From Nostoc indistinguendum CM1-VF10 (GTDB lineage: Bacteria > Cyanobacteriota > Cyanobacteriia > Cyanobacteriales > Nostocaceae): a DNA stretch of 64,000 nt. Position 1 is the first letter of the stretch, and each line of letters begins with the position of its first letter. The stretch is taken from assembly GCA_019359215.1 (NCBI GenBank), contig JAHHHS010000021.1, positions 1 through 64,000 of the forward strand, given 5' to 3'. The notes under the pieces are model-generated. The model had not been told where the DNA came from. It was given only the letters and a program-made list of their open reading frames with translations, and ran no database searches. Shown piece after piece: positions 45,911-55,639 of this stretch. The position numbers and the translations under genes were made by a program.

Positions 45911-47194
45911 CTAAGCTGTGAGAGTTGCAATCGCTTTGTCTACAGCTTCCAAGGCAGTGTTTACTTCCGCCTCTGTGACAATTAGCGGTGGCACAAACCG
46001 GACTACCTTTGGCCCGGCAGGTACCAGTAATACGCCCTCCTTGATGGCAGCATTGACAATATCTGCTGCGGTTAGTTGAATATCGGCTCGCAACTCCAAA
46101 CCGTTGATTAAACCCCAACCTCGAACTTCACCAATGTGCTGAGGATATTTAGCTGCGATCGCTTTTAATCCAGTTCGCAACTGTTCACCCCTGTCTTGCA
46201 CATTCTGCAAAATATTTTCCCGTTCCAATGTCTGGCAAACACTCAGTGCTACACCACACACAAAAGGATTTCCGCCAAAGGTGCTGGCGTGTTCCCCTGG
46301 TTGAAAAACATCACAGAACTTTTTGCTCATCATTGCACCGATGGGGATACCGCCACCTAAGCCTTTGGCACTGGTAAAGATATCCGGTTCAACGCCGAGA
46401 TGTTCGTAAGCCCATAATTTGCCGCTACGCCCCATGCCAACTTGCACTTCGTCGAAAATCAATAAAATGCCAGTTTCATCGCAAATCTGCCGGAGCTTTT
46501 TGAAATAGGCAACATCTCCCGGACGCACACCGCCTTCTCCCTGCAATGGCTCAATTAGAATTGCTGCTACACGGTAATCGCCTTCATCCAACTCGCTAAT
46601 CGCCACTTCTACAGCGTTAATATCGTTGTAATTTACGTAGTGGAAACCAGGCATTAAAGGATCAAAATACTTTTGATACTTTGGTTGTCCCGTGGCGGTA
46701 ATTGTCGCCAAAGTCCGTCCGTGAAAACTGGCATTGGCGGTTAAAATAATTGGTTTTTCAATGTCTAATACTGTGTGGGCATATTTTCGCGCCAGTTTAA
46801 TTGCGGCTTCGTTAGCTTCAGCTCCAGAGTTGCAGAAAAACACGCGATCGGCACAAGAATGATCAACAAGCCATTTTGCCAATTCACCTTGTTCAGGAAT
46901 GTAGTACAAATTAGAGACATGGTGCAGCTTCTGGATTTGGCGTGTCACCGCTTCTACCATAACTGGGTGGGCGTGTCCCAAAGTACAAGTGGCAATTCCT
47001 GCTACAAAGTCCAGATATTCGCGCCCCTGTGTATCCCAAACCCGGCATCCAGCACCCCGTTCTAAGGCTAAGGGAAACCGGCCGTAGGTAGACATGACAG
47101 CTTCATTAAAGCTATCTGCATCAAAGGGATTAGATGCTACAGACCCTGAATCTGGGGGGATGGTGGCTTGGTCAACGAGAGTTTGTAGGCTCAC
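45911..47194 (-). CDS. argD: Acetylornithine aminotransferase (class III PLP aminotransferase)
   Basis: Makes N-acetylornithine in arginine synthesis. 427 aa. Motifs: YLDFVAGIATCTLGHAHP, FFCNSGAEANEAAIKLAR, SFHGRTLATITATGQ, the aromatic-site LIFDEVQVGMGRSG, the PLP lysine in TSAKGLGGGIPIGAM and the ending ALEAVDKAIATL. The first 25 residues are extra and variable. Other omega-transaminases share the fold, but the sequence is closest to ArgD as known in cyanobacteria. Confidence 0.93.
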   Translation of the reverse strand: MSLQTLVDQATIPPDSGSVASNPFDADSFNEAVMSTYGRFPLALERGAGCRVWDTQGREYLDFVAGIATCTLGHAHPVMVEAVTRQIQKLHHVSNLYYIPEQGELAKWLVDHSCADRVFFCNSGAEANEAAIKLARKYAHTVLDIEKPIILTANASFHGRTLATITATGQPKYQKYFDPLMPGFHYVNYNDINAVEVAISELDEGDYRVAAILIEPLQGEGGVRPGDVAYFKKLRQICDETGILLIFDEVQVGMGRSGKLWAYEHLGVEPDIFTSAKGLGGGIPIGAMMSKKFCDVFQPGEHASTFGGNPFVCGVALSVCQTLERENILQNVQDRGEQLRTGLKAIAAKYPQHIGEVRGWGLINGLELRADIQLTAADIVNAAIKEGVLLVPAGPKVVRFVPPLIVTEAEVNTALEAVDKAIATLTA

Positions 47195-47322
47195 TACCGC
47201 TCCTCCTGAAAGTTTTTCATTATATAGTTATTTACTAGTTTCCTAGAAATCCCTAAAAAATACTTTTTATTTAGCACAACTCGTACTTCTTCTTAAACTA
47301 ACGCTTATATAACCTCAAACGC

Positions 47323-48411
47323 ATGGCGGTGGTGAAAAAAAATTTGTACTCAACACTTGAGCAAAAATATCAACGTATCCAAAAAGAGTTAATGACTGGG
47401 GCGATCGCTCTTGGCGGTGTTTTCCTGATTGGCACTTTGTGGTATTGGCTAGTGGAGGGCTGGGCATGGGAAGATGCAGCTTACATGACAGTCATCACTT
47501 TAGCGACTGTGGGATATGGAGAGACGCATCCACTGGGTAGCCGAGGACGGTTGTTTACAATTGCCTTGATTTTGTTGGGTGTAGTCAATATCGGTTACAT
47601 TGTCAACAGATTTACAGAAGCGATCATTGAAGGCTACTTTCACGAAGCAATTCGGCTACAGCAGCAGAGGCGGTTAATGGAATCCCTAACAGAACACTAC
47701 ATCATTTGTGGATTTAGCCGGACTGGTCGTCAAATTGCCAAGGAATTTCGGGCAGAAGACGTACCTTTTGTAGTGATTGATTCGGAGATCGAATCTGTAC
47801 AAAGGGCGCAGATGGAAGGTTATACAGCATATCAAGGTGACGCTACCTTAGATGACACACTTTTGAAAGTTGGTATTGAACGGGCGATGTGTATCGTTGC
47901 AGCACTTCCTTCTGATGCCGAAAATTTATACATTGTTTTATCTGCCAAAACACTGAATTCGGCAATTCGGGTGATTGCACGGGCAAGTACAGAAGAGGCT
48001 TTGCAGAAGTTACGACGCGGTGGTGCAGATGAAGTCATATCCCCCTATATTACTGGTGGAAAGCGCATGGCCGCTGCGGCTCTCAGACCCCAAGTATTGG
48101 ACTTTGTAGACGGGATTTTGACAGGTGCAGACCGTCAGTTGTATATGGAAGAATTTTTACTCGATCCGGCTTTTTGTCCCTTTGTAGGTCAAACTTTGCA
48201 AAAAGCGAGATTGCGATCGCAATCTGGGGCATTAGTTTTGGCAATTCGCCGTCTTGATGGAACTTTAATCGGTGGCCCCACTGGTGATACAGTGTTAATG
48301 TCGGGAGATCGGCTAATTGGTATGGGTACAGCAGAGCAATTGCGTAGCCTTAACCAAATTCTCGGCCCAATTGGTTCTCAGCAATTGCGTAAACCTAAGA
48401 ATAATAGCTGA
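47323..48411 (+). CDS. Potassium channel family protein with RCK domains
   Basis: 362 aa. There are two membrane helices around a pore loop with the selectivity filter TLATVGYGETHP (near residues 60-72). A TrkA-N/RCK Rossmann domain follows, beginning IICGFSRTGRQIAKEF at about 127. A TrkA-C domain lies at residues 265-350. This is the layout of MthK-type ligand-gated K+ channels. It is divergent from argD with about 130 bases between. Confidence 0.94.
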   Translation: MAVVKKNLYSTLEQKYQRIQKELMTGAIALGGVFLIGTLWYWLVEGWAWEDAAYMTVITLATVGYGETHPLGSRGRLFTIALILLGVVNIGYIVNRFTEAIIEGYFHEAIRLQQQRRLMESLTEHYIICGFSRTGRQIAKEFRAEDVPFVVIDSEIESVQRAQMEGYTAYQGDATLDDTLLKVGIERAMCIVAALPSDAENLYIVLSAKTLNSAIRVIARASTEEALQKLRRGGADEVISPYITGGKRMAAAALRPQVLDFVDGILTGADRQLYMEEFLLDPAFCPFVGQTLQKARLRSQSGALVLAIRRLDGTLIGGPTGDTVLMSGDRLIGMGTAEQLRSLNQILGPIGSQQLRKPKNNS

Positions 48412-48440
48412 TAAGGTTATTCGATGTGGGGCAAAAGAAT

Positions 48441-49466
48441 TTATTTTTTTGGCGATAGCCACTCCAAAATACTAGATTTACTCTCTACTAAACCTTTATA
48501 TACTAAAGCTTCTGGTGTCATAGACTGAATCGCAGCGTACAGCTTAGACCGTAACATTGGGTCTTTTTTAACTACACCACAATCTCTAAAATAAGTACGA
48601 ATCGTAAAAAGTGCAGCTTCATACTCCGGTAGTCCCCAAATAACTTGTCGCTCAATTCGCAGATAAAGCTGGGGATGTTGTGAATCAAAGCTTCTACCTT
48701 GCCATTGGCTAACTGATACACCAGGCGGCGGTTCGGGATGGTGGTTAAGGCGGGTATCGGTACTCAAACCCCAAGCAAAGCGCACCATCGGTTTCTGAGT
48801 AATCATTGTATGAGCGATCGCACCTGCACGCCGATTAATTTTTTCCATCCCAGCCACAGGTGCATGAATTGTGGCGAAATCCTTACCAATTTTCTCTTCA
48901 GCTGACCAGTGGTTAGGATAGCAGAGATGAACTGCACCCAGCCAGTTGCTACCATCATCAGAACGACAGATAATTGTCAAGTCTTCTTGCACCTGTGCTG
49001 CAAGTGCATCAAGGGTAGAGGCGTAAGCTGGAACAATAAAACTACCCTCAACTTGCTGTAACTGCAACTCTGCATCTAAATAAAGAGTTTCTTTGGTAAG
49101 TTGGCTGTGGAATTTCAGAGTGTTATCTATTGACTTTTCGCAATAAAAATAATTTGGATGTTCTTGAGTGAGACGATTAATTATCAAACGAGCGATCGCA
49201 CCCGCCACAGTTTTAGAATAATTGCAGGTTTGGTAGTACTTGCTCAACCGTTCCCCACGAGCTAAAAGTTTAGCCTGACGGTAGTGGGCAAAATTATCAT
49301 CAATTTGAAATACCTGCTGATCAGCCTGAGCGTTACCAAAATAGGAACCAAAAGCCATCATCCCCGGCTTTACTTCGTAGCGTCCACTCATCAGAGGGAA
49401 GTAGTAAGCCGTACTATTAGAGGCTTCGACTGTCTTAGCTTCCTGGAAGAAGTTGTCTAAAGACAC
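48441..49466 (-). CDS. Heme-dependent oxidative N-demethylase-like protein (DUF3445)
   Basis: 341 aa. The family block CYPNHWSAEEKIGKDFATIH, followed by APVAGMEKINRR, and WGLSTDTRLNHH are characteristic; the C-terminal QVIWGLPEYEAALFTIRTY is typical. Members studied elsewhere use heme b to oxidise N-methyl groups (for example dimethylamine monooxygenase subunits). The cyanobacterial substrate is unknown. It lies 97 bases downstream of the CblD-like gene on the same strand. Confidence 0.82.
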   Translation of the reverse strand: MSLDNFFQEAKTVEASNSTAYYFPLMSGRYEVKPGMMAFGSYFGNAQADQQVFQIDDNFAHYRQAKLLARGERLSKYYQTCNYSKTVAGAIARLIINRLTQEHPNYFYCEKSIDNTLKFHSQLTKETLYLDAELQLQQVEGSFIVPAYASTLDALAAQVQEDLTIICRSDDGSNWLGAVHLCYPNHWSAEEKIGKDFATIHAPVAGMEKINRRAGAIAHTMITQKPMVRFAWGLSTDTRLNHHPEPPPGVSVSQWQGRSFDSQHPQLYLRIERQVIWGLPEYEAALFTIRTYFRDCGVVKKDPMLRSKLYAAIQSMTPEALVYKGLVESKSSILEWLSPKK

Positions 49467-49510
49467 AGATTCTATGATGCTTGTTTTTTATTCTCCTCAT
49501 TTCCAATATA

Positions 49511-49562
49511 TATGAAGGGATAAGGAAGAAATAACCAATGCCCAATGAAAAATGACCAATGA
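49511..49562. repeat. CCAATGCCCAATGA / CCAATGACTAAT short repeats
   Basis: Repeat tract of the CAATGAC family between the CblD-like gene and the DUF3445 gene. Confidence 0.55.
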
Positions 49563-50120
49563 CTAATAATCAATTTCTTTCCATCCATGCATAGATGCTA
49601 TGCCTTTTGTAACCCATTCGATCACAATTGGGGGAGCTTCTGATATCAAGATGCTAGGATAAACTGCTGTACCCCAATCGGGATGAATTAACACAGAGCA
49701 TTGATTTTTAATTACTGGATAGTTAAGTAAAGCTTTGACAACTGCTGTGTCATCGTGGGGAATTGCACCAGGATGAGACAGTAAAGGATAGCCTGTACGA
49801 GGGTCGATTAAGTCTGTTAAATAACCGCGATCGCGCAGATTAAATGCTAAATCACAGCCAAATCTCATAAACTTTTCTCGCAAGCGTTCTTTCTCTGACT
49901 CTACTTTTGCTGTCTTTTCGACTAATTGATAACGTGATTGCTGCAAGACAATCACTACTCGTAAAAATGGCTGCCGTTTCCAATCTGGTAATATCCGTTC
50001 GCAGTTGGCACAGATATATTGACTGGGAGCATGAATTGAAATTTGAACCGCTTGTCCCGTTTCGCCAACTAAATTAATGGGACAGGCTTGCTCCGAAGTG
50101 TAAACTTTGGGATAGTTCAC
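49563..50120 (-). CDS. MMADHC/CblD-like protein, 185 aa
   Basis: The central block VESEKERLREKFMRFGCDLA followed by FNLRDRGYLTDLIDPRTGYP (residues about 74-112), and then CSVLIHPDWGTAVYPSI (141-157), follows the core of human MMADHC: the EKF, RxxGYxxDFIDP and WGT segments. In animals that protein directs cobalamin to its two enzymes. Two Cys pairs (ICANC at 36-40; C13) lie outside this core. Function in bacteria is not established. It is followed by a heme N-demethylase-like gene. The assignment rests on remembered motif similarity. Confidence 0.7.
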   Translation of the reverse strand: MNYPKVYTSEQACPINLVGETGQAVQISIHAPSQYICANCERILPDWKRQPFLRVVIVLQQSRYQLVEKTAKVESEKERLREKFMRFGCDLAFNLRDRGYLTDLIDPRTGYPLLSHPGAIPHDDTAVVKALLNYPVIKNQCSVLIHPDWGTAVYPSILISEAPPIVIEWVTKGIASMHGWKEIDY

Positions 50121-50703
50121 TAAATTGATTCGGCTTATACAAGTTTTTTAATTTAATCTACGGTATAGATGATACATCTTAAAAGTTCAGAAAAATCATC
50201 ATTTTCCTATAATAAGTTACTTTTTTTAGAAGTAGTTGCTAATAATTTGATAATTTTAATCCGAATTTTATCCTTTATTAACCTGTTCTCATGAGATTTG
50301 CTGCGATCGCTGTAGGTATTGGCATAAATGCAGCGTGTGGTAGACAAGCGATGCCTATGGCAGACTATGTCTACGCTCCTGCAATCTGTTCGATCAAAAT
50401 CCCAAAAAATTACCTCCATCTCTACCAATTTTCTGTAAACTTGCACTTAATGATTGCTCGTTTTCACTTGGTATACTTGGCGATTCGTTTAATAAATTAT
50501 TAAGTGCAGCCTCATAGCGAAATGATATTAGACGATTTGCAGTCAAAAGCATAAATGGTCTAACTGCCAGCAAAGCTGGATTAAACAGCCATCTGGTAAG
50601 GCAAAGCGCGTCGCAATTTCGCCCAAAGGTGAGCAAAAAAGACAAAGGTAATCTTGTCTGCTTAGAAAAATTAAGCTCTTAGCCTAGTTTCCATAGCGCT
50701 CAA
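50121..50703. other. Spacer with a possible gene remnant on the minus strand
   Basis: On the minus strand 50394-50645 an 83-codon frame reads LFNPALLAVRPFMLLTANRL and onward. It is protein-like but unrecognised and lacks a convincing start. The part 50280-50400 has palindromic repeat pieces (ATGCCTATGGCAGACTATG). The remainder is AT-rich. Confidence 0.35.
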
Positions 50704-50910
50704 TTAATTGAGTTTTAAAGAATTCACCGGCACTTCATCCCAAGAATCGACTGTCCGCAATTGCGCTACCCAACCTGCTGCCTTTTGCGTCTCGGTCAAA
50801 TTATTCTTAAAGGAATCATGACAATCTTTAGCTTGAGATTCATTACAAGTAGCAATACAGGCATGAATCATCCCGGATGGATCAATTTGCTCATTTACCC
50901 AAATAGTCAT
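50704..50910 (-). CDS. Small conserved-looking hypothetical protein, 68 aa
   Basis: Starts at ATG 50908-50910 with GAGGGA eight bases upstream. The sequence MTIWVNEQIDPSGMIHACIA to NSLKLN has three cysteines (CIATC and KDCHDS) and no signal peptide or membrane helix. The composition and ribosome site argue that it is real. No function can be given. Confidence 0.65.
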   Translation of the reverse strand: MTIWVNEQIDPSGMIHACIATCNESQAKDCHDSFKNNLTETQKAAGWVAQLRTVDSWDEVPVNSLKLN

Positions 50911-51048
50911 GGAATATTCCCTCAAAAACTGTAAAAAACTGTAGCGAAAAAAGCTATTCGTTATTTTAGAACACTATTAAAGTCAAAAATTCTAGAGCAA
51001 AATTGGTAATAAGTAGTGAATTAATATTACCGATTACTCAATTCAGCT

Positions 51049-51702
51049 TCATCTAGTAGGCACATAGGATTTATCTCCTCTTTCGTAGCGACGGCGGTAG
51101 AGTAATTCTAACTGTCCACCATATTCTTGAATCCAGGCAATTTGGCGCTGGTAGAGTCGTCGGAAGGTATTGGCAAATAATAGTGTAAAAATTGCCACTA
51201 CCAACCCTGATGCTGTGGATACTAAAGCTTCACTAATTCCAGATGTTACACCTGCTGTTTTAGTACCTCCCACATCTCCGATATTTAGAGAGGCAAAGGA
51301 GTTAATTAATCCTAAAACAGTGCCGAGAAGTCCCAACAGGGGCGCAAGACCAATAATTGTCTCAAAAATATTTTGGGAACGCTTGAGTAAGGGGATTTCG
51401 GCTTGTGCTTCACTTTCTAATGCCAAACGAAATTCTTCTGGTGTTGGCTCCTCCAATTCTAAAGCTGCTAAAAAAATCCGAGCAATGGGTAAATCAGCAT
51501 TTTTCTGCAATTTATCTAAAGCACTAACTACATTATCAAGGCGATAAAGCTGTAGCACCTCTCGCACTACCTTGTTTTGCCGATTATTTATTCTTACCCA
51601 AAAGATGATCCGTTCGATAATCAGCGCCACCCCTAACAAAGAGAACGCCAGCAGAGGCCACATAACCACGCCACCTGCTGTAAACAGATTACTAATTTCC
51701 AT
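51049..51702 (-). CDS. MotA/TolQ/ExbB proton channel family protein
   Basis: An inner-membrane proton-channel subunit, 217 aa. Helices at residues about 10-32, 113-135 and 155-177. The conserved LAPLLGLLGTVLGLINSF and SGISEALVSTASGLVVAI segments line the channel in ExbB and TolQ. The partner ExbD/TolR gene is not adjacent, though it is often the next gene in other genomes. The cell process powered is unknown. Confidence 0.92.
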   Translation of the reverse strand: MEISNLFTAGGVVMWPLLAFSLLGVALIIERIIFWVRINNRQNKVVREVLQLYRLDNVVSALDKLQKNADLPIARIFLAALELEEPTPEEFRLALESEAQAEIPLLKRSQNIFETIIGLAPLLGLLGTVLGLINSFASLNIGDVGGTKTAGVTSGISEALVSTASGLVVAIFTLLFANTFRRLYQRQIAWIQEYGGQLELLYRRRYERGDKSYVPTR

Positions 51703-51749
51703 CTACTATTTTTTAACTCATCGACAACGCTAGGTTAACAGATCGTTGA

Positions 51750-51866
51750 GATGGAGCAGTTTAATGCTGCATTTTAGCTACAGCACCTTTTGAGCTATTC
51801 TCAGTTTGACCGATCGCGATCGCAAGTTATTAAGAATTTCTTTTTAGCAGTAACTTTAACAAAGGA
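51750..51866. repeat. Degenerate duplicate of the rsmH 3' end
   Basis: GATGGAGCAGTTTAA, AGCTATTCTCAGTTTG, CCGATCGCGATCGC and TTTAACAAAGG occur here in the same order as at 51958-52086, the end of rsmH. The spacing is partly changed, so about 115 bases were duplicated and have decayed. Confidence 0.7.
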
Positions 51867-51974
51867 TTGAAATGCCACCCTTACAGTCAGAACAAGATTT
51901 AGAAAATTATCCTAAGTTCATCAAGCGAGCGTATTCGCAGCAGTTCTGAGCCACAAGATGGAGCAGTTTAAGGC

Positions 51975-52871
51975 TTACAGCAACTTTTCAGCTATTCTCA
52001 GTTTGGCCGATCGCGATCGCGGATTCTTACTAATTTCCTCTTCTTGTGCAATAATTGGCTTTTTTGTCAAGACTTTTAACAAAGGTGAATTTCTTAAACC
52101 ATGCTTCACCGGACGGTCTTCCAAACTGTGAAAACTGATAATCGCAATTCTGCCACCAGGGACAAGGGCATTTGGTCCTTTATCCAAAAAGGTTTCTAGA
52201 GATTTTAACTCGTCGTTGACCACAATTCGCAGAGCTTGAAAAACACGAGTAGCCGGGTGAATTCTCCCATAACGGTATTTCGGGGGAACTGAAGAAGCGA
52301 TCGCATCAGCCAATTCTGTAGTCGTGTGCAACGGTCGCCGTTCTACAATACGACGAGCAATGCGCCGCGATAATCTCTCCTCGCCGTACTTAAAGAAAAT
52401 ATTGGCTAATTCTGCTTCATCCCAATTATTAATCACATCAGCAGCAGTTAGCGATCGCCCTCGATCCATTCGCATATCCAAACTTGCAGCTTGGCGAAAG
52501 CTAAAACCTCGTTCTGCTTGATCTAAATGGTAAGAACTTACCCCCAAATCAGCTAAAATACCATCGAAAGTATTAGGGGGAAACTCGTAGTCAGCAAAAT
52601 TGCTATAAATAAATTGTACGCGATCGCTAAACTCAGCTAATTCTTTCCTTGCTGCGGTTAAAGCATCTTCATCTTGGTCAACAGCCGTTACTCGTACATC
52701 CGCAGCAGCTTCTAAAATTAAGCGACTGTGACCACCACCGCCAACTGTCACATCTAAATAATGTCCGCCTGGACGCACCGCCAAACCCTCAATTACCTCC
52801 CGACCCAAAACGGAAATATGGGAAAAAGCTAGTTCTTCTAAATCTAACGGCGTTTGTGAATCTGATTTCAT
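51975..52871 (-). CDS. rsmH: 16S rRNA (cytosine(1402)-N(4))-methyltransferase RsmH
   Basis: Methylates N4 of C1402 in the ribosomal P site. 298 aa. The SAM-binding loop is [36 protein letters not shown] and [17 protein letters not shown] are diagnostic. The C-terminus ends KLRIAEKLL; the usual ASAKLRVAERL block is present as [11 protein letters not shown]. Only 24 bases separate its start from the end of a MITE-like element. Confidence 0.96.
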   Translation of the reverse strand: MKSDSQTPLDLEELAFSHISVLGREVIEGLAVRPGGHYLDVTVGGGGHSRLILEAAADVRVTAVDQDEDALTAARKELAEFSDRVQFIYSNFADYEFPPNTFDGILADLGVSSYHLDQAERGFSFRQAASLDMRMDRGRSLTAADVINNWDEAELANIFFKYGEERLSRRIARRIVERRPLHTTTELADAIASSVPPKYRYGRIHPATRVFQALRIVVNDELKSLETFLDKGPNALVPGGRIAIISFHSLEDRPVKHGLRNSPLLKVLTKKPIIAQEEEISKNPRSRSAKLRIAEKLL

Positions 52872-52895
52872 CTTTAATTTTATTTTTGATAAATA

Positions 52896-53031
52896 AGGGA
52901 CTTCCAGAAATTAAATTATTCAATTTTGGGAGCGACTATTGATCGTTAGATTCTTCCTCCCCTGCTTCCCCTGCGCCCCCTGCTTCCCCTACTCGCCAAA
53001 ATGATGGGATATTTTTTAATTGGAAGTCCCT
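52896..53031. mobile_element. MITE-like element with 11-bp terminal inverted repeats
   Basis: AGGGACTTCCA (52896-52906) and TGGAAGTCCCT (53021-53031) are exact inverted repeats, extended imperfectly by AT-rich bases on the inner side. Between them lies a CCCCTGCTTCCCCTGCG repeat tract. The 136-bp element is non-coding and lies directly upstream of rsmH, where it could carry or displace its promoter. The rest of the 550-base gap to ndhH has no gene. Confidence 0.65.
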
Positions 53032-53425
53032 AAATTAGCTCCTGTATTCTGATTTCTGAATTCTTCTTCAAAAATCTAAATAGCTGTTGGCTGTATAGGT
53101 ACCATTGCCTTAGACACGAACTTGTACAAGATTGAACAGGATTTAACAACATCAGGATTTTAAATGCAAAAAGAGATTACATGAAAAAAACCTGTGCCTC
53201 AATCCCTTGCATATCAAGCTTCCCTATAATAATTGAAGAGGTGCAACGAAATGAAATATCAATTACAACTCCTCGGCTGCTATCCTCTCTCCAACATAAC
53301 CCTGTAGAGTCCTAATTATATAGATTGCCCCTACAAACCTCATTTTGGCAAACTAGATAAATCGGTTCTGGTTGGCATCTGGGCGATTCAATTCAAAATT
53401 TTCACGAACGGAGAACACGAAATCT

Positions 53426-54610
53426 ATGACCAGACTAGAAACCCGCACTGAACCAATGGTGCTAAACATGGGGCCACACCACCCCTCAATGCACGGGGTT
53501 CTGCGGCTAATCATGACTCTGGATGGCGAGGATGTCGTTGACTGTGAACCAGTTATCGGCTATTTGCACCGGGGAATGGAAAAAATCGCCGAGAACCGCA
53601 CTAATGTAATGTACGTTCCTTACGTCAGTCGCTGGGATTACGCGGCGGGAATGTTTAACGAAGCCGTCACTGTCAACGCCCCAGAACAGCTTGCAGGTGT
53701 TGCTGTCCCTAAACGTGCTAGCTACATCCGCGTCATCATGCTGGAGTTGAATCGCATCGCTAACCACTTGCTGTGGTTTGGCCCCTTCCTCGCTGACGTA
53801 GGCGCACAAACTCCCTTCTTCTACCAATTCCGCGAACGGGAGATGATTTATGATTTGTGGGAAGCCGCCACAGGCTATCGGATGGTAAATAACAACTACT
53901 TCCGTATTGGTGGAGTAGCGGCTGATTTACCTTACGGTTGGGTAGATAAGTGTCTGGAATTCTGCGACTACCTATTACCCAAAATTGATGAGTACGAACG
54001 CTTAGTAACTGATAACCCTATCTTCCGGCGACGTGTTGAGGGACTTGGTACTATCACCCGTGAAGAAGCAATTAACTGGGGACTTTCTGGCCCAATGTTA
54101 CGCGCATCTGGCGTGCAATGGGATTTGCGGAAAGTTGACCATTACGAATGTTATGACGATTTCGACTGGGATGTACAGTGGGAAACTGCCGGTGATTGCT
54201 TTGCTCGTTACGTAGTGCGGATGCGAGAAATGCGCGAATCTGTAAAGATTATTCGCCAAGCAATTAAAGGACTTCCTGGCGGCCCTTACGAAAATCTGGA
54301 AGCCAAGCGTTTAGCCGCAGGTAAAAAATCCGAGTGGGACGCATTTGATTATCAATTCATCGGCAAAAAAGTTTCCCCCACTTTTAAGATGCCCAAAGGT
54401 GAAATCTACGCCCGTGTAGAAAGTGGCAAAGGTGAATTGGGAATTTATTTGGTTGGCGATGATAACGTCTTCCCCGCACGTTGGAAGATTCGCCCAGCAG
54501 ATTTCAACAACCTCCAGATTGTTCCACATTTACTGCGCGGAATGAAAGTTGCAGATATTGTGGTCATCCTCGGTAGTGTTGACGTAATTATGGGGTCTGT
54601 GGATAGGTAG
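53426..54610 (+). CDS. ndhH: NAD(P)H-quinone oxidoreductase subunit H
   Basis: A peripheral-arm 49-kDa-type subunit of the cyanobacterial NDH-1 complex, which takes electrons from ferredoxin and serves respiration and cyclic electron flow. 394 aa from ATG 53426; an upstream in-frame start is unlikely. [32 protein letters not shown] and the ending [14 protein letters not shown] are family hallmarks. It is a single gene with a strong terminator. Confidence 0.98.
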   Translation: MTRLETRTEPMVLNMGPHHPSMHGVLRLIMTLDGEDVVDCEPVIGYLHRGMEKIAENRTNVMYVPYVSRWDYAAGMFNEAVTVNAPEQLAGVAVPKRASYIRVIMLELNRIANHLLWFGPFLADVGAQTPFFYQFREREMIYDLWEAATGYRMVNNNYFRIGGVAADLPYGWVDKCLEFCDYLLPKIDEYERLVTDNPIFRRRVEGLGTITREEAINWGLSGPMLRASGVQWDLRKVDHYECYDDFDWDVQWETAGDCFARYVVRMREMRESVKIIRQAIKGLPGGPYENLEAKRLAAGKKSEWDAFDYQFIGKKVSPTFKMPKGEIYARVESGKGELGIYLVGDDNVFPARWKIRPADFNNLQIVPHLLRGMKVADIVVILGSVDVIMGSVDR

Positions 54611-54648
54611 AAAATATCTATCTAATGTAAATATGTAAATACTTTTTT

Positions 54649-54686
54649 AGAGCAGTTGTATTTTAGTGCAACTGCTCTTTTTTTTA
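54649..54686 (+). terminator. Rho-independent terminator after ndhH
   Basis: AGAGCAGTTG and CAACTGCTCT form a 10-bp perfect stem with a 10-base loop, followed by eight T. Confidence 0.9.
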
Positions 54687-54714
54687 CACTTCAGTTAAGC
54701 ATTTCTTTCTTCTC

Positions 54715-54913
54715 TCCTTTGAAGCAATCGCCGGACTTTCTGAATTCCGCATCCCCCGCGAATTTAATAATTTATTTGATTTCCAAAAAGCCAATGAATG
54801 GAACACTATTTGTTAGTGAAGAACTTTTAAAAGCAATTGATAAGATTCACCGTTATCCTTTGCGACAGTCAGCTATTGATATTCTCAACCGTCAACTGAG
54901 ATTAATCAGGTAA
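54715..54913 (+). pseudogene. Fragment resembling the C-terminus of a helicase-type protein
   Basis: SEFRIPREFNNLFDFQKANE in one frame, then, after a frameshift, LFVSEELLKAIDKIHRYPLR and QSAIDILNRQLR. The second block is a pattern remembered from C-terminal ends of large cyanobacterial helicase-like proteins of defence loci; this is not verified. It has no start and is frameshifted, so it is a relic. Confidence 0.45.
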
Positions 54914-55311
54914 GCGAATCTGAGCAAAAAGCTTTAGCGTTAACTGAACTACGCTGTACATTTGGAGGACGTTCTTTAGTTCCCGATATTGCTGTATTTA
55001 ACTGGTCACGGCTTATTGTTGATGAAGATGGGGAAATTGCCAATAAGTTTGAAACTTATCCAGATTGGATAATTGAAATTTTATCACCTGATCAATTTCC
55101 TAACCGTGTGATTGATAAAATTATTTTCTGTATTAATCATGGTACAAAATTAGGTTGGTTTATTGACTCTAACGATAAATCGGTGATGGTATTTCAACCT
55201 AATAAATTGCCAGAAGTAAAATATAATAATGATAAATTGACTGTTCTTGATGTATTAACAGATTGGCAAATAACGCCAGCAGATATATTTAGTTGGTTAA
55301 AGGTTAAATAG
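54901..55311 (+). pseudogene. Uma2 family endonuclease, N-terminus missing
   Basis: The frame without start reads LTELRCTFGGRSLVPDIAVF, WIIEILSPDQ, INHGTKLGWFIDSNDKSVMV and ends DIFSWLKVK. These are the central and C-terminal parts of the PD-(D/E)xK-fold Uma2 proteins abundant in cyanobacteria. The first roughly 70 residues are replaced by the helicase-like fragment in another frame. Confidence 0.85.
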
Positions 55312-55555
55312 TTAAAAGGGCAGTTATAAACCGCGTCTACACAAGCAAGACTTACTTTGCGGGTTTCAAACCCTCAATTTAGCTCGTTCACCTCGTTCCC
55401 CGAATGTAGCGTTTTTCGTATGGATGCAATACAGTCTGACCTCACTTCCATTTCTCTCTCCTAAAATAAGAGAGGCTTTAAATCTTACTCCCCTTCCCTA
55501 CAAGGGAAGGGGCTGGGGATTATGTCTGTATTGCACTCAACCCAGAAGCCCTATA

Positions 55556-55630
55556 GTAGGTCGGATTGAGGCTTTGCGAAACCCAACAAAGCTTTGATAA
55601 TGTTGGGTTACGTTCCTCAACCCAACCTAC
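55556..55630. repeat. 75-base hairpin repeat (GTAGGTCGGATTGAGG...CCTCAACCCAACCTAC)
   Basis: Two nested inverted pairs, GTAGG..TTGAGG/CCTCAA..CCTAC and AAACCCAACA/TGTTGGGTT, form a long imperfect hairpin. It is a common dispersed cyanobacterial element. It is preceded at 55484-55513 by another small palindrome, CCCCTTCCCTACAAGGGAAG. Confidence 0.75.
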
Positions 55631-55639
55631 ACCCTGTGG

